The notes: a model not told the origin generated them from the letters alone. A stretch of DNA of 32,148 nucleotides from an uncultured Clostridia bacterium (GCA_947177115.1 CAMWTG010000002.1:1-32148), one strand, 5' to 3'. Positions 16,879 through 24,145 are shown, counted from the first letter of the stretch. Program-made: numbers and translations.

Positions 16879-16962
16879 TGGAAACGCCTCCCTTCTCCGC
16901 CGCCCTCTGGGGCGGCGCTGTCTGACTGCGAGGACTTTCTTTCCATGCCGCCAGGCGGCGGA

Positions 16963-17658
16963 TCATAGCGGCTGTTTTTTGATCTGCGCAAATCTTCTGG
17001 GGTATTTTCCCGGCGTAGGGGAGGCCTTCCTTATGCAGATCACCCGATGCACCACATCCGTGGTGGGGATGGTGTAATCCTTCACCCACTGGATTTTCCC
17101 GCCCAGGATCTTGATAGCGTTTTTGGCGCTGTTGATCTCATCCTCACAGTTGGCCGATTTCATGGCCAGCATCATGCCTCCCGTTTTCACCAGCGGCAGG
17201 CACAGTTCACACAGCACCGGCAATGCTGCCACCGCTCTGCTCACAGCGAAATCGAAGTCCTCTCTGTGATCCGCCGCGAATTCTTCCGCCCGCCCGTGGA
17301 CGCATGCCGTGTTTTCCAGTTCCAGCGCTTCACATGCTTCCCGCAGGAAGTCCACTCGTTTTCCCAGACTGTCCAGCAGCGTCACCTTTATTTCCGGCAT
17401 GGCAATGGCAACAGGCGCTCCCGGGAACCCGGCCCCGCACCCCACGTCCACCCGCGTTCCTCTCTCCAGTCCCGCCGTCTTCACCAGCTCCAGGCTGTCC
17501 AGCAGATGGAGCGTTGCCACGTCTTTCGGTTCTGTGATCGCGGTCAGGTTCATGACCTGATTTCGTTCCAGCACCATTGACCCGAATTCCGCCAGTCTGG
17601 GAATAAGGTCCGTCCCCATCCCCAGCGACTGCAGTCCGCGTTCCAGCGTATCTAGCAT
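16963..17658 (-). CDS. rsmG: 16S rRNA m7G527 methyltransferase RsmG
   Basis: This 231-residue SAM-dependent enzyme methylates N7 of G527 in 16S rRNA. Its loss gives low-level streptomycin resistance in several bacteria. Visible marks are MNLTAI (36-41), the SAM-binding loop DVGCGAGFPG (71-80), the SRAVA segment near 140, and the C-terminal YPRRFAQIKKQPL block typical of Bacillota RsmG. Its start overlaps the mscL end by 7 bp. In most Bacillota rsmG sits next to mnmG and parAB near oriC; here parAB is close, but mnmG and mnmE are absent from the window. Identification is secure. Confidence 0.97.
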   Translation of the reverse strand: MLDTLERGLQSLGMGTDLIPRLAEFGSMVLERNQVMNLTAITEPKDVATLHLLDSLELVKTAGLERGTRVDVGCGAGFPGAPVAIAMPEIKVTLLDSLGKRVDFLREACEALELENTACVHGRAEEFAADHREDFDFAVSRAVAALPVLCELCLPLVKTGGMMLAMKSANCEDEINSAKNAIKILGGKIQWVKDYTIPTTDVVHRVICIRKASPTPGKYPRRFAQIKKQPL

Positions 17659-18050
17659 GATTTCCGCTCTTTCAGCAGATCCCGGATCTCCGTCAGCAGC
17701 TTTTCCTCATTGGAGGGCTCCGGCGGGGCCGGGGGAGTGGGGTTCTCTTCTTTTTTCCGCGCGAGCCGGTTGATAGCCTTCATCATGCAGAACACCACGA
17801 AAGCCATGATCAGGAAGTTGATGACGGCCTGAATGAAATTACCGTAGGTGATGACGGCCTGGCCCACCTCCAGCGTCAGGTCGGCAAAGCTGGCCGCGCT
17901 GACAAAGATTCCAATAATGGGCATCAAAATGTCATTGATCAGTGAAGTCGTGATCGCGCTGAACGCGCCTCCTATAATCACGCCAACGGCCAGATCCATC
18001 ACGTTGCCCCGCATGGCAAACTTTTTAAATTCCTGCAGAAATTTTTTCAT
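17652..18050 (-). CDS. mscL: Large-conductance mechanosensitive channel MscL
   Basis: The 132-residue channel opens under membrane tension to release solutes on hypo-osmotic shock. The N-terminal amphipathic helix (MKKFLQEFKKFAMRGN), TM1 (VMDLAVGVIIGGAFSAITTSLIND, cited as the pore motif VGVIIGGAF), TM2 (FIQAVINFLIMAFVVFCMMKAI, here VINFLIMAFVVF) and the C-terminal EEKLLTEIRDLL bundle are all recognisable. A Pro-rich linker precedes the bundle. The start is ambiguous: ATG 18050 matches the family, whereas a TTG two codons upstream (18056) sits closer to AAAGGA. It overlaps rsmG by 7 bp. Confidence 0.95.
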   Translation of the reverse strand: MKKFLQEFKKFAMRGNVMDLAVGVIIGGAFSAITTSLINDILMPIIGIFVSAASFADLTLEVGQAVITYGNFIQAVINFLIMAFVVFCMMKAINRLARKKEENPTPPAPPEPSNEEKLLTEIRDLLKERKSC

Positions 18051-18086
18051 TTCCAACTGGTTCCTTTATCTTTGGCAGTCAGCTGA

Positions 18087-18485
18087 TCACTCCGCCTCTG
18101 GCTCCTCAGCTTCAGTCTCCTGAACTGCGGCTTCAACGGCTTCTTCCGCTGCCTCAGCGGTTTCCTCCGCCTTTTCCTCTGCTTCTTCCTCTGCCTCTGC
18201 CGCGCTTTCCACATCGGCCCCGGCGTACTCCACGCACAGCTCATCGCTGAAGAGATGAGGTTCCTCCGCATTCCCGGCGGCGCCCATCAGCTTGGAGGTC
18301 AGCGTGCCCTCGCCCAGGTTGATGCCGATCTCCCGCTTATCCCCGTTCTGGCCGGGAGCGCTGGTGATCCGCCACAGGAGCGCCTGATAGCTGCTCTCAC
18401 CGGTTTCCTCATTCTTTTCAACCTTGTAGGGGGTCAGACCAACTGCCAGCGCGCCCAGACCCAGGATCTTCCAGAACTTTTTCAT
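18087..18485 (-). CDS. Small protein with N-terminal hydrophobic segment and Glu/Ala-rich tail
   Basis: I cannot name a family. The start at ATG 18485 follows AAAGGAG by 10 bases and gives MKKFWKILGLGALAVGLTPY, a short hydrophobic anchor. Residues about 20-80 form a compact region (SYQALLWRITSAPGQ and KREIGINLGEG). The last ~45 residues are almost only Glu and Ala in short repeats (EAEEEAEEKAEETAEAAEE), a highly acidic helix. It resembles small Oscillospiraceae proteins of unknown role. The repeat coding could arise by slippage, so tail length may vary among strains. It precedes mscL by 36 bp on the same strand. Confidence 0.65.
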   Translation of the reverse strand: MKKFWKILGLGALAVGLTPYKVEKNEETGESSYQALLWRITSAPGQNGDKREIGINLGEGTLTSKLMGAAGNAEEPHLFSDELCVEYAGADVESAAEAEEEAEEKAEETAEAAEEAVEAAVQETEAEEPEAE

Positions 18486-18520
18486 ATCATGCTCTCCTTT
18501 ATAAAATATTGTTGGCATAC

Positions 18521-18580
18521 ATCCTTTTTCTTAAAAGAAAAAGGATCAAAAAGAATTTTTGTCCGGCAGCTAAAGCTGCC
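18521..18580. repeat. Two-hairpin element related to copies A and B
   Basis: A 12-bp hairpin (18521-18532 with 18535-18546) and a second hairpin (18565-18570 with 18575-18580) flank the linker CAAAAAG. Copies A and B, read on the opposite strand, have the same layout, with the linker CAAAAG between H2 and H1. It lies 10 bases beyond the serS stop and may also end that transcript. Confidence 0.45.
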
Positions 18581-18589
18581 TTTTTCTTC

Positions 18590-19894
18590 TTAATGTTTGG
18601 GGACCAGCACTTCCGTCCCGCCCATGTAGGGCCGCAGCGCCTCCGGCACCCGCACGCTTCCGTCCGCCTGGAGATTGTTCTCCAGGAACGCAATGAGCAT
18701 CCGCGGCGGAGCCACCACGGTGTTGTTCAGGGTGTGGGGCAGATAATTCTTCCCGTCTCCGCCTTTGACACGGATCTTCAGCCGTCTTGCCTGGGCGTCT
18801 CCCATATTGGTGCAGGAGCAGACTTCGAAATACTTCTTCTGTCTGGGGCTCCAGGCTTCGATGTCACAGCTCTTGACCTTCAGATCCGCCAGATCTCCGG
18901 AGCAGCATTCCAGCTGCCTTACGGGGATGTCCAGGCTACGGAACAGATCCACGCTGAACCTCCACATTTTCTCGTACCAATCCATGGACTCTTCGGGCCT
19001 GCAGACCACGATCATTTCCTGCTTCTCAAACTGATGGATCCGGTATACGCCCCGCTCCTCGATCCCGTGGGCCCCCTTTTCCTTCCGGAAGCAGGGGGAG
19101 TAGGAGGTCAGCGTCTGGGGCAGCTGCTCCTCCTTGAGGATCTGGCCGATAAACTTCCCGATCATGGAGTGTTCGCTGGTACCGATGAGATAGAGATCTT
19201 CGCCCTCGATCTTATACATCATGGCGTCCATGTCCGTCTGGCTCATGACGCCTTCCACCACGTTGCCATGGATCATAAAGGGGGGGATGCAGTAGGTGAA
19301 CCCCTTATTGATCATAAAATCCCTGGCGTAAGCCAACACTGCCTCGTGGAGCCGGGCGATATCCCCCATCAGGTAGTAGAAACCGTTTCCGGCCACGCGG
19401 CCGGCCGCGTCCATGTCGATCCCATCGAACCGCTCCATGATCTCGGTGTGGTAGGGGATCTCAAAGGCCGGTTCCATCGGTTCTCCGAACCGCTCCAGCT
19501 CCACATTGGCGCTGTCGTCCGGGCCAATAGGCACCGATGGATCGATAATATTGGGGATCACCAGCAGCAGCTTATGGATCTCGGCTTCCAGCTCTTCCTC
19601 ACGCTTTTCCAGTTCTGCCAGCCGCTCGGCATTGGCCTTGACCTTTACCTTGGCTGCCTCGGCCTCCTCCAGCTTGGAGGGATCTTTCTTGGCCTGCCCC
19701 ATCAGTATACCCACTTGCTTGCTCAGGGTATTCCGCTGGGCCCTCAGTTCGCTGGCTTCAGTGATGGAGCGCCTGTTTTCCTCATCCAGCTCCAAGACCT
19801 TGTCCACCAGGGGGAGCTTTTCATCCTGGAACTTTTTCTTAATGTTTTCTTTGACCGCTTCGGGGTTTTCACGGATAAATTTAATATCTAACAC
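18590..19894 (-). CDS. serS: Seryl-tRNA synthetase
   Basis: This 434-residue class II synthetase charges tRNA(Ser) and supplies precursors for selenocysteine where used. The N-terminal long coiled-coil arm (about 28-100, rich in Glu/Lys/Ala) binds the tRNA variable arm. The catalytic part has GTSEHSMIG, motif 2 (FRKEKGAHGIEERGVYRIHQF, cited as FRKEKGAHGI) and motif 3 (NNTVVAPPRMLIAFLENN). The start is GTG at 19894 (VLDIKFIREN), since family members begin MLD[IL]KFIR and AAAGGAG lies 10 bases upstream. An in-frame extension to 20164 would overlap parB. It lies downstream of parB, with parS1 in the gap. Confidence 0.96.
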   Translation of the reverse strand: MLDIKFIRENPEAVKENIKKKFQDEKLPLVDKVLELDEENRRSITEASELRAQRNTLSKQVGILMGQAKKDPSKLEEAEAAKVKVKANAERLAELEKREEELEAEIHKLLLVIPNIIDPSVPIGPDDSANVELERFGEPMEPAFEIPYHTEIMERFDGIDMDAAGRVAGNGFYYLMGDIARLHEAVLAYARDFMINKGFTYCIPPFMIHGNVVEGVMSQTDMDAMMYKIEGEDLYLIGTSEHSMIGKFIGQILKEEQLPQTLTSYSPCFRKEKGAHGIEERGVYRIHQFEKQEMIVVCRPEESMDWYEKMWRFSVDLFRSLDIPVRQLECCSGDLADLKVKSCDIEAWSPRQKKYFEVCSCTNMGDAQARRLKIRVKGGDGKNYLPHTLNNTVVAPPRMLIAFLENNLQADGSVRVPEALRPYMGGTEVLVPKH

Positions 19895-19952
19895 AGGATA
19901 TTTTCTCCTTTTGCTGCGACTTTTATATCTGTTTTGGTTATGTGAAGAAAAA

Positions 19953-19968
19953 TGTTTCACATGAAACA
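19953..19968. promoter_or_regulatory. parS site 1
   Basis: TGTTTCACATGAAACA differs from the B. subtilis-type consensus TGTTNCACGTGAAACA by one central base. It abuts the parB stop codon, between parB and serS. ParB nucleates here and spreads. Confidence 0.85.
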
Positions 19969-19970
19969 CT

Positions 19971-20837
19971 CTATTTCCCCAGTCCTTCCAGTGCCTCCAG
20001 CAGGTCGTTGAGATCGTCCATTCCATAGTACTCGATCTCAATTTTCCCTTTTTTCCTGCCCTGGGAGATCCGGCAGGCTCTGCCCAGCCGGGTGGAGAGG
20101 GATTTAGCCGCCTCCGCGGCGTAATCCACTTCTGCCGGAGCTTTTTTCTCCTGAACTGGATCATCCTTGCCCTGGGCCAGGAGTGTTTTTACCAGCTTCT
20201 CCGTCTGCCGTACGTTCAGCCCATTCTTTTCGATCTCTCCCACAGCCTTTACCCGCAGGGGAGGGGAGAGGGGCAGGATCGCTCTGGCATGACCGGCGGA
20301 GATTTTCCCCTGCTCGACCAGGCGCTGAATGGAAAAATTCAGGTCCAGCAGCCGCAGCGCGTTGGCTACGGCGCTGCGGGATTTCCCTACGCGTTCCGCC
20401 GCCTGTTCCTGGGTCATGCCGTAGGTCTCCACCAGCACCCGGAAACCCTCGGCCTCCTCAATGGGGTTCAGGTCTTCCCGCTGCAGGTTTTCAATCATGG
20501 CCAGCTCCATGGCCTTCTGGTCATCGGCCTCGATAATGACCGCCGGCACCTCGTCCAGTCCGGCCAGTCTTGCCGCCCGCCACCGGCGTTCCCCGGCAAT
20601 GATCTGGTAATACCCGCTGGCCAGTTTCCGCACCGTCAGCGGCTGGATCAGCCCATGCTGCCGGATGGACTCCGCCAGCTCCTCCAGCTTATCCTGATCG
20701 AAGCTCTTTCTGGGTTGGTTTTGACAGCTCTCAATTTGAGAAATGGGCAAAGTGGAGGACGGTGTGGAAAAATCAGCGGAAAAATCCTCCCCCAGCAGGG
20801 CGCTCAGCCCCTTGCCCATTCCTTTTTCTTTTGCCAC
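19971..20837 (-). CDS. parB: Chromosome partitioning protein ParB (Spo0J)
   Basis: This 288-residue CTP-dependent DNA clamp binds parS and loads SMC at the origin. It begins with the ParA-activating tail (VAKEKGMGKGLSALLG), followed by the ParB CTPase domain with GERRWRAARLAG near residue 80. The helix-turn-helix is in EQAAERVGKSRSAVANALRLL, cited as the core VGKSRSAVAN. A C-terminal dimer domain closes it (MDDLNDLLEALEGL). The start is GTG 20837, since AAGGAGG lies nine bases upstream and family members begin at this point. A longer reading would include non-family sequence. It is 143 bp downstream of parA, an unusually long and structured gap. Confidence 0.96.
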   Translation of the reverse strand: MAKEKGMGKGLSALLGEDFSADFSTPSSTLPISQIESCQNQPRKSFDQDKLEELAESIRQHGLIQPLTVRKLASGYYQIIAGERRWRAARLAGLDEVPAVIIEADDQKAMELAMIENLQREDLNPIEEAEGFRVLVETYGMTQEQAAERVGKSRSAVANALRLLDLNFSIQRLVEQGKISAGHARAILPLSPPLRVKAVGEIEKNGLNVRQTEKLVKTLLAQGKDDPVQEKKAPAEVDYAAEAAKSLSTRLGRACRISQGRKKGKIEIEYYGMDDLNDLLEALEGLGK

Positions 20838-20863
20838 AGGAAATTTCCTCCTTCCGGCTGAAA

Positions 20864-20978
20864 ACCTGTATATCCATGGCCATCGCATATTTCCGGCGCG
20901 GGATTCTTCCCGCCGTTGACTGATGCCTGCCGGGAAAACTTGGCGCTTATCCGGCATTCTGCCTTTATGGATACAGGT
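20864..20978 (-). promoter_or_regulatory. Structured parA-parB intercistronic RNA
   Basis: ACCTGTATATCCAT (20864-20877) pairs with ATGGATACAGGT (20967-20978) around a two-base bulge, closing almost the whole gap. Inside are two hairpins: 20898-20903 with 20908-20913, and TGCCGG 20928-20933 with 20951-20956. The outline is a three-way junction 24 bases upstream of parB. A control element for ParB translation is possible. Confidence 0.4.
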
Positions 20979-20980
20979 CT

Positions 20981-21739
20981 TTATTTCTGATTCTTTCTTA
21001 AAAACTCCTGCGCCAGCGCGGCGTAAGCCTCGCAGCCCCGGCTGGTCCGGTCATAGGCGCTGATCGGCTTGCCATGGCTGGGGGCTTCGCTGAGCCGGAC
21101 ATTCCGGGGGATTACCGTGCTGTATACCTTTCCGGGGAAAAAGCGTTTGACCTCCTCCGACACCTGAAGGGCCAGATTAGTCCGGCTGTCGTACATTGTC
21201 AGCAGCACGCCCTCCAGCTCCAGATGGGGATTCAGACTCCGCCGTACCGCGCGGATAGTATACATCAGATCACTGAGGCCCTCCAGGGCAAAATATTCGC
21301 TCTGCACCGGTACCAGCGCGCTGTCTGCGGCGCACAATCCGTTCAGCGTCAGAAGCTCCAGGGACGGCGGGCAGTCCACGAATATGTAATCGTATTTGGG
21401 AGCCAGCTTTTCCAGCGCTTTCCGAAGCAGATGCTCCCGGTCCTGGATGGCCACCATCTCCACACCGGCTCCGGCCAATCCCTTGGAGGAGGGAAGTACA
21501 TCGCCGTACCGGGTGGAGACCACCCGCTTTTCCGGTTCCACATCGTTGAGGAGTACATCGTAGACCCCCAGGGATAGGGATTTGTCCACGCCCATACCGG
21601 AGGTGGCATTGGCCTGCGGGTCAAAGTCGCAGAGCAGGACCCTCTGACCCATCTCCCGCAGGGCGGCTGTCAGGCTGACACAGGTGGTTGTCTTTCCAAC
21701 GCCGCCTTTTTGATTTACAACGGTAACGATCTTGCCCAT
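20981..21739 (-). CDS. parA: Chromosome partitioning ATPase ParA (Soj)
   Basis: This 252-residue ATPase binds DNA as an ATP dimer and, with ParB, moves origins; in B. subtilis Soj also regulates DnaA. It has the deviant Walker A KGGVGKTT (11-18), the A' box DFDPQANATSGMG, and Walker B YIFVDCPPSLELLTLNGL, cited as FVDCPPS. The C-terminal part has IPRNVRLSEAPSHGKPI, the usual Soj signature. The start ATG 21739 (MGKIVTVVNQ) has GGAGG six bases upstream; an 8-codon extension is less likely. It is first in the parA-parB-serS set. MinD at 16135 is a separate paralogue. Confidence 0.96.
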   Translation of the reverse strand: MGKIVTVVNQKGGVGKTTTCVSLTAALREMGQRVLLCDFDPQANATSGMGVDKSLSLGVYDVLLNDVEPEKRVVSTRYGDVLPSSKGLAGAGVEMVAIQDREHLLRKALEKLAPKYDYIFVDCPPSLELLTLNGLCAADSALVPVQSEYFALEGLSDLMYTIRAVRRSLNPHLELEGVLLTMYDSRTNLALQVSEEVKRFFPGKVYSTVIPRNVRLSEAPSHGKPISAYDRTSRGCEAYAALAQEFLRKNQK

Positions 21740-21783
21740 AAACCGCCTCCGGGGAAGGGGCATGCCGCCCCGTTTTTGTCTTT

Positions 21784-21813
21784 ATAATAGTCAACACAGT
21801 GGCAAAAACGCAA
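21784..21813 (-). promoter_or_regulatory. Candidate parA promoter
   Basis: On the - strand TTGCGT (21813-21808) and TATTAT (21789-21784) are 18 bases apart, about 45 bases upstream of the parA start. A second candidate lies further up at about 21950-21990, in both directions. Moderate match. Confidence 0.45.
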
Positions 21814-22079
21814 ATACATTTTGCAATTCCTGCGCACACCGGTATGAGATACATGGCGCTTCGCCGGTGCTGAAGTCTTCCGCTGAAACCGCTTGTGCAG
21901 TTTCCTGCGGCGTATGCATCGCAGAGCCGAAAAGAAGTAAAAAGTTTCCTTTAACTACTTCGACTATAGCATATAATGGTAGTATATCACAAAAAATCCG
22001 CATTTCAACAGGAAAATAGAAATTTTTTTACGAATATTTTCAGATTTTTGTTTCCCGTGTCCAAAAACCCCGGCGGGCG
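21814..22079. other. Gap upstream of parA without a supported gene
   Basis: I see no convincing gene here. The region holds a TATAAT at 21972-21977 with TTTAAC 16 bases upstream on the + strand. It also has hairpins around 21839-21873 (CACCGG with CCGGTG) and 21930-21960 (a GAAGTA/TACTTC stem on the - strand). The right part is AT-rich and precedes parS2. A long parA leader or a small RNA are possible. Confidence 0.35.
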
Positions 22080-22103
22080 GGAATGTTTCACGTGAAACAT
22101 TCC
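22080..22103. promoter_or_regulatory. parS site 2
   Basis: The consensus TGTTTCACGTGAAACA occupies 22084-22099 without mismatch. Flanking GGAA/TTCC extends it to a 24-bp perfect palindrome. It lies between the kinase gene and the parA upstream region. Confidence 0.93.
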
Positions 22104-22211
22104 GTATCAACCTGTTTGCATTGTGGCATATACGGCGTTGCAAGTGGATTTTCTGACCGAAAAAGCAAAAATCCGCCGCCAGATCCTGGGCAGGGAGGGA
22201 CCGGATGCTTC

Positions 22212-22814
22212 TCAAACTGTTCCGCCTGCCAAAAAGCTGCGGACTGCTTGCAGCAGCGCCTCATGATCGATCTGGGCGGGGTCGGATGCATCCACCACGA
22301 TCCGGGGCTCGCCTGCTGAAAAGCGGTCCATGCCCCGGGCAGCGATCCCATGGGTAAAATCTTCAAATGAGACCGGTGCCAGAGGCGCGGTACGCGTCTC
22401 TTCCGGGTACCGGTCGTTAACCACATGGCCGCGGTGACGGTCCGGACTTTGATCCCGCGCCAAAAAACGGCGGTATATGATCTCGTAATCTCCGGTGAGG
22501 GAGATCGTGAGAGCCTTGCAGCCGTACCGCTCCAGAATTTCCATCAGACCCTGCCGGGAGGCATCTTCAAAGTTGTTTTCCATAATGAATGCCTGACCGC
22601 AGGCCATCAGCTGTTCCGCCGCGTAATACATGATCTCCATGCTGGCGGCGCCTAGTCGGACCTTTTCGGCGCGGGACTGGAATCCGACCGTGTCATAGAG
22701 CAGCTCCTTGATCCGGTCTTTGGAAAGAACGGGCAGGGTCAGCTGCTCTCCGAGAAAATGTGCCAGGGTGCTTTTTCCGGCGGCAGGAATGCCGGCAATT
22801 AAAATACAGTACAT
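22212..22814 (-). CDS. P-loop kinase-like protein (AAA_33 type)
   Basis: The 200-residue protein has Walker A GIPAAGKS (8-15) directly after an N-terminal beta strand, a typical zeta-toxin or small-molecule kinase arrangement. Further marks are SKDRIKELLYDTVG near 31 (acceptor-side Asp), MENNFED (Walker B-like, near 78), and a lid-like segment with RRFLARDQSPDRHRGH near 114. Substrate is not predictable: shikimate-, gluconate-, chloramphenicol- or tRNA-type kinases share this layout. GGAGG six bases before the ATG fixes the start. It is 86 bp beyond the methyltransferase stop with parS3 between, so it may be co-transcribed. Confidence 0.8.
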   Translation of the reverse strand: MYCILIAGIPAAGKSTLAHFLGEQLTLPVLSKDRIKELLYDTVGFQSRAEKVRLGAASMEIMYYAAEQLMACGQAFIMENNFEDASRQGLMEILERYGCKALTISLTGDYEIIYRRFLARDQSPDRHRGHVVNDRYPEETRTAPLAPVSFEDFTHGIAARGMDRFSAGEPRIVVDASDPAQIDHEALLQAVRSFLAGGTV

Positions 22815-22847
22815 GAGTTGCCTCCATAAAATGCAGATGGTCAGGCA

Positions 22848-22881
22848 GGCCGGGAATGTTTCACGTGAAACATTCCCGGCC
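22848..22881. promoter_or_regulatory. parS site 3 within a 34-bp palindrome
   Basis: The consensus TGTTTCACGTGAAACA (22857-22872) is the centre of a 34-bp perfect palindrome (22848-22881). It lies 20 bases past the methyltransferase stop. As RNA it would form a 15+ bp hairpin, so it might double as a transcript end, although no T-run follows. Confidence 0.93.
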
Positions 22882-22900
22882 CCAGCTGTTTACTGAGATT

Positions 22901-23671
22901 TTATCCCGGTTTTTGTGCAATCAGCAGATACCGGTGGATGGATCCCTCTATAACGCCGTTCCGCTCCAGCACGGATTGGGCCCGGTAAAGACCCTCCAGG
23001 CAGCTCTCCACGGAAAATCCTGGAAATTCCCATGCAATAATCCTGGAGAACCAGACCAGCGCGCCGACATCCCGGAAACGGATGGGGCGGAAAGCCTCCT
23101 GACCCTCCAGAATGGTCAGACCGCAGCCGGCCAGATCGGCCTGCGCGATCGCCAGATACTGCCGGGGAAAGGGAAGGGGCGGCTCCTTCGGGAGAAGAAG
23201 CCTGACCAGCTCCCGGTCGTTTTCCGCGCCGACCTGCTCCGTGAGGAAAATTCCGCCGGGCTTCAGCAGGCGGGCGATCTCCCGGGGGTCATAATCCCCA
23301 TGCCGGTTGAGGATCAGGCCGAAGGCATGGTCTGGGAAAGGCATGGGGCCGCCGCCTTTCGCCTCCCGGAAATCGATTCCAAGCGGCGGCAGCGTCCTGC
23401 GGCAGAGAGCCGCATTGGGCGGGTAGCCCTCGGTGGCGCTGGTGAGAGAATATGGGTGGCCCAGGGAGAGGAGAAATTCCCCGCCGCCGGTGTCTATGTC
23501 CAAAATGCGGATTTCCGGATGAAGGTACCGTTGGACCAGCCGGCGATAGCTCCAGGGAAGGTCCTGCTCTTCCTCGTAACGGCCATGGATATGGGAAAAG
23601 TCCCAGCCGTGAATGTGGGCGGCTTGCTCTTCCGCCAGCCATTGGGTCAAGAGTTCGTTTTGATCTGCCAT
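22901..23671 (-). CDS. Class I SAM-dependent methyltransferase
   Basis: This 256-residue protein has a Rossmann methyltransferase core. Motif I is ILDIDTGGGEFLLSL (56-70), the acidic residue of motif II is in TSATEGYPPN, and the motif IV/post region has FGLILNRHGDYD and RLLKPGGIFLTEQVG. A conserved N-terminal segment (WLAEEQAAHIHGWDFSHIHGR, cited as GWDFSHIHGR) and LPWSY match a Bacillota family of unnamed methyltransferases. Substrate is not known. AAAGGAG sits five bases before the ATG, but this site and the AUG are complementary to a leader ORF upstream, implying translational attenuation (see 23670-23783). That design is best known for rRNA methyltransferase and other antibiotic-resistance genes, so an antibiotic-linked substrate is a hypothesis, not an assignment. 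Confidence 0.88.
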   Translation of the reverse strand: MADQNELLTQWLAEEQAAHIHGWDFSHIHGRYEEEQDLPWSYRRLVQRYLHPEIRILDIDTGGGEFLLSLGHPYSLTSATEGYPPNAALCRRTLPPLGIDFREAKGGGPMPFPDHAFGLILNRHGDYDPREIARLLKPGGIFLTEQVGAENDRELVRLLLPKEPPLPFPRQYLAIAQADLAGCGLTILEGQEAFRPIRFRDVGALVWFSRIIAWEFPGFSVESCLEGLYRAQSVLERNGVIEGSIHRYLLIAQKPG

Positions 23672-23783
23672 AACTGCTCCTTTCTCGTATCAAAGTGATG
23701 GTACGGTCCGGCGCAGTCAACTGACAGCATAGCGTTCACTCGGTGCGGCTGCTGTCAGAATTCTGACCGCGCCGAGCAGTTAT
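23670..23783 (-). promoter_or_regulatory. Putative translational attenuator of the methyltransferase
   Basis: On the - strand RNA three nested helices form. The outer helix pairs AUAACUGCUC (23783-23774, leader codons 7-10) with GAGCAGUUAU (23679-23670), which includes part of the Shine-Dalgarno site and the start codon. The middle helix pairs GGCGCGGUCA (23773-23764) with UGACUGCGCC (23719-23710), with one G-U. The inner helix pairs CUGACAGCA (23758-23750) with UGCUGUCAG (23729-23721). About 29 pairs in total. A ribosome halted in the leader would free the start site. No U-run follows, so transcription termination is unlikely. Confidence 0.7.
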
Positions 23784-23802
23784 CTCGAACAAAGGGCAGC
23801 AT
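23755..23802 (-). CDS. 15-codon leader peptide of the methyltransferase
   Basis: The ORF reads MLPFVRDNCSARSEF and stops at 23757-23755. An AAGGAG site lies nine bases upstream of the ATG, and the promoter at 23836-23864 puts the transcript start about 27 bases before the ATG. Codons 7-10 are the exact complement of the methyltransferase start region, and the stop codon lies inside the inner helix. This is the arrangement of Erm and Cat leader peptides, where drug-stalled ribosomes change RNA folding. The peptide sequence itself matches no leader I know. It is too short for confident gene calling by composition; support comes from ribosome site, promoter and complementarity. Confidence 0.6.
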   Translation of the reverse strand: MLPFVRDNCSARSEF

Positions 23803-23835
23803 GGCCTTTCACTCCTTCGACAGTGAATCGGGTAA

Positions 23836-23864
23836 ATCATAGCACAAACTGCGGTTATTGGCAA
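23836..23864 (-). promoter_or_regulatory. Promoter of the leader-methyltransferase unit
   Basis: On the - strand TTGCCA (23864-23859) and TATGAT (23841-23836) are 17 bases apart, a near-consensus SigA promoter. The leader ribosome site follows at about 23817. Confidence 0.8.
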
Positions 23865-23965
23865 GCGTGCGAAAGTCAGATATCATATTTTTCTTGAAAA
23901 GACAATATCAAAAAGAACTTTTATCTTGGGATTACAGCAATCTTCAACATTCCTGCCGGCGGTCT

Positions 23966-24065
23966 GCAGAGGAGGGAGGACCCGTCCGCTCTGCCGGTAG
24001 GCACCATGTGACGGCACGGGACAGGGCGGCCTGCCTGTCCAAATACCACCGGCATCTGACTTTTT
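23966..24065 (+). other. GC-rich multi-hairpin island in AT-rich gap
   Basis: P1 pairs GCAGAG (23966-23971) with CTCTGC (23989-23994). P2 pairs TGCCGGT (23992-23998) with ACCGGCA (24048-24054). P3 pairs GGACAGG (24019-24025) with CCTGTCC (24034-24040). P1 and P2 share 23992-23994, so they exclude each other. A T-run follows at 24061-24065. This looks like a switch or terminator, or a small RNA. I see no good promoter and no known riboswitch signature. Confidence 0.35.
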
Positions 24066-24145
24066 AATAAATAAGATCGATTTTTAGGGCTTCAATTTGT
24101 GTAATAGTACAAAATATATTTTTGAAAATTAGGCATTAATACTAT

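Noticed and set aside
22848-22881. A simple rho-independent terminator after the methyltransferase.
   Set aside because: No T-run follows and the core is an exact parS consensus; the parS reading is stronger, though a dual role is possible.
23672-23835. A SAM riboswitch in front of the methyltransferase.
   Set aside because: No conserved SAM riboswitch core is visible, and the leader ORF with start-site complement explains the structure better.
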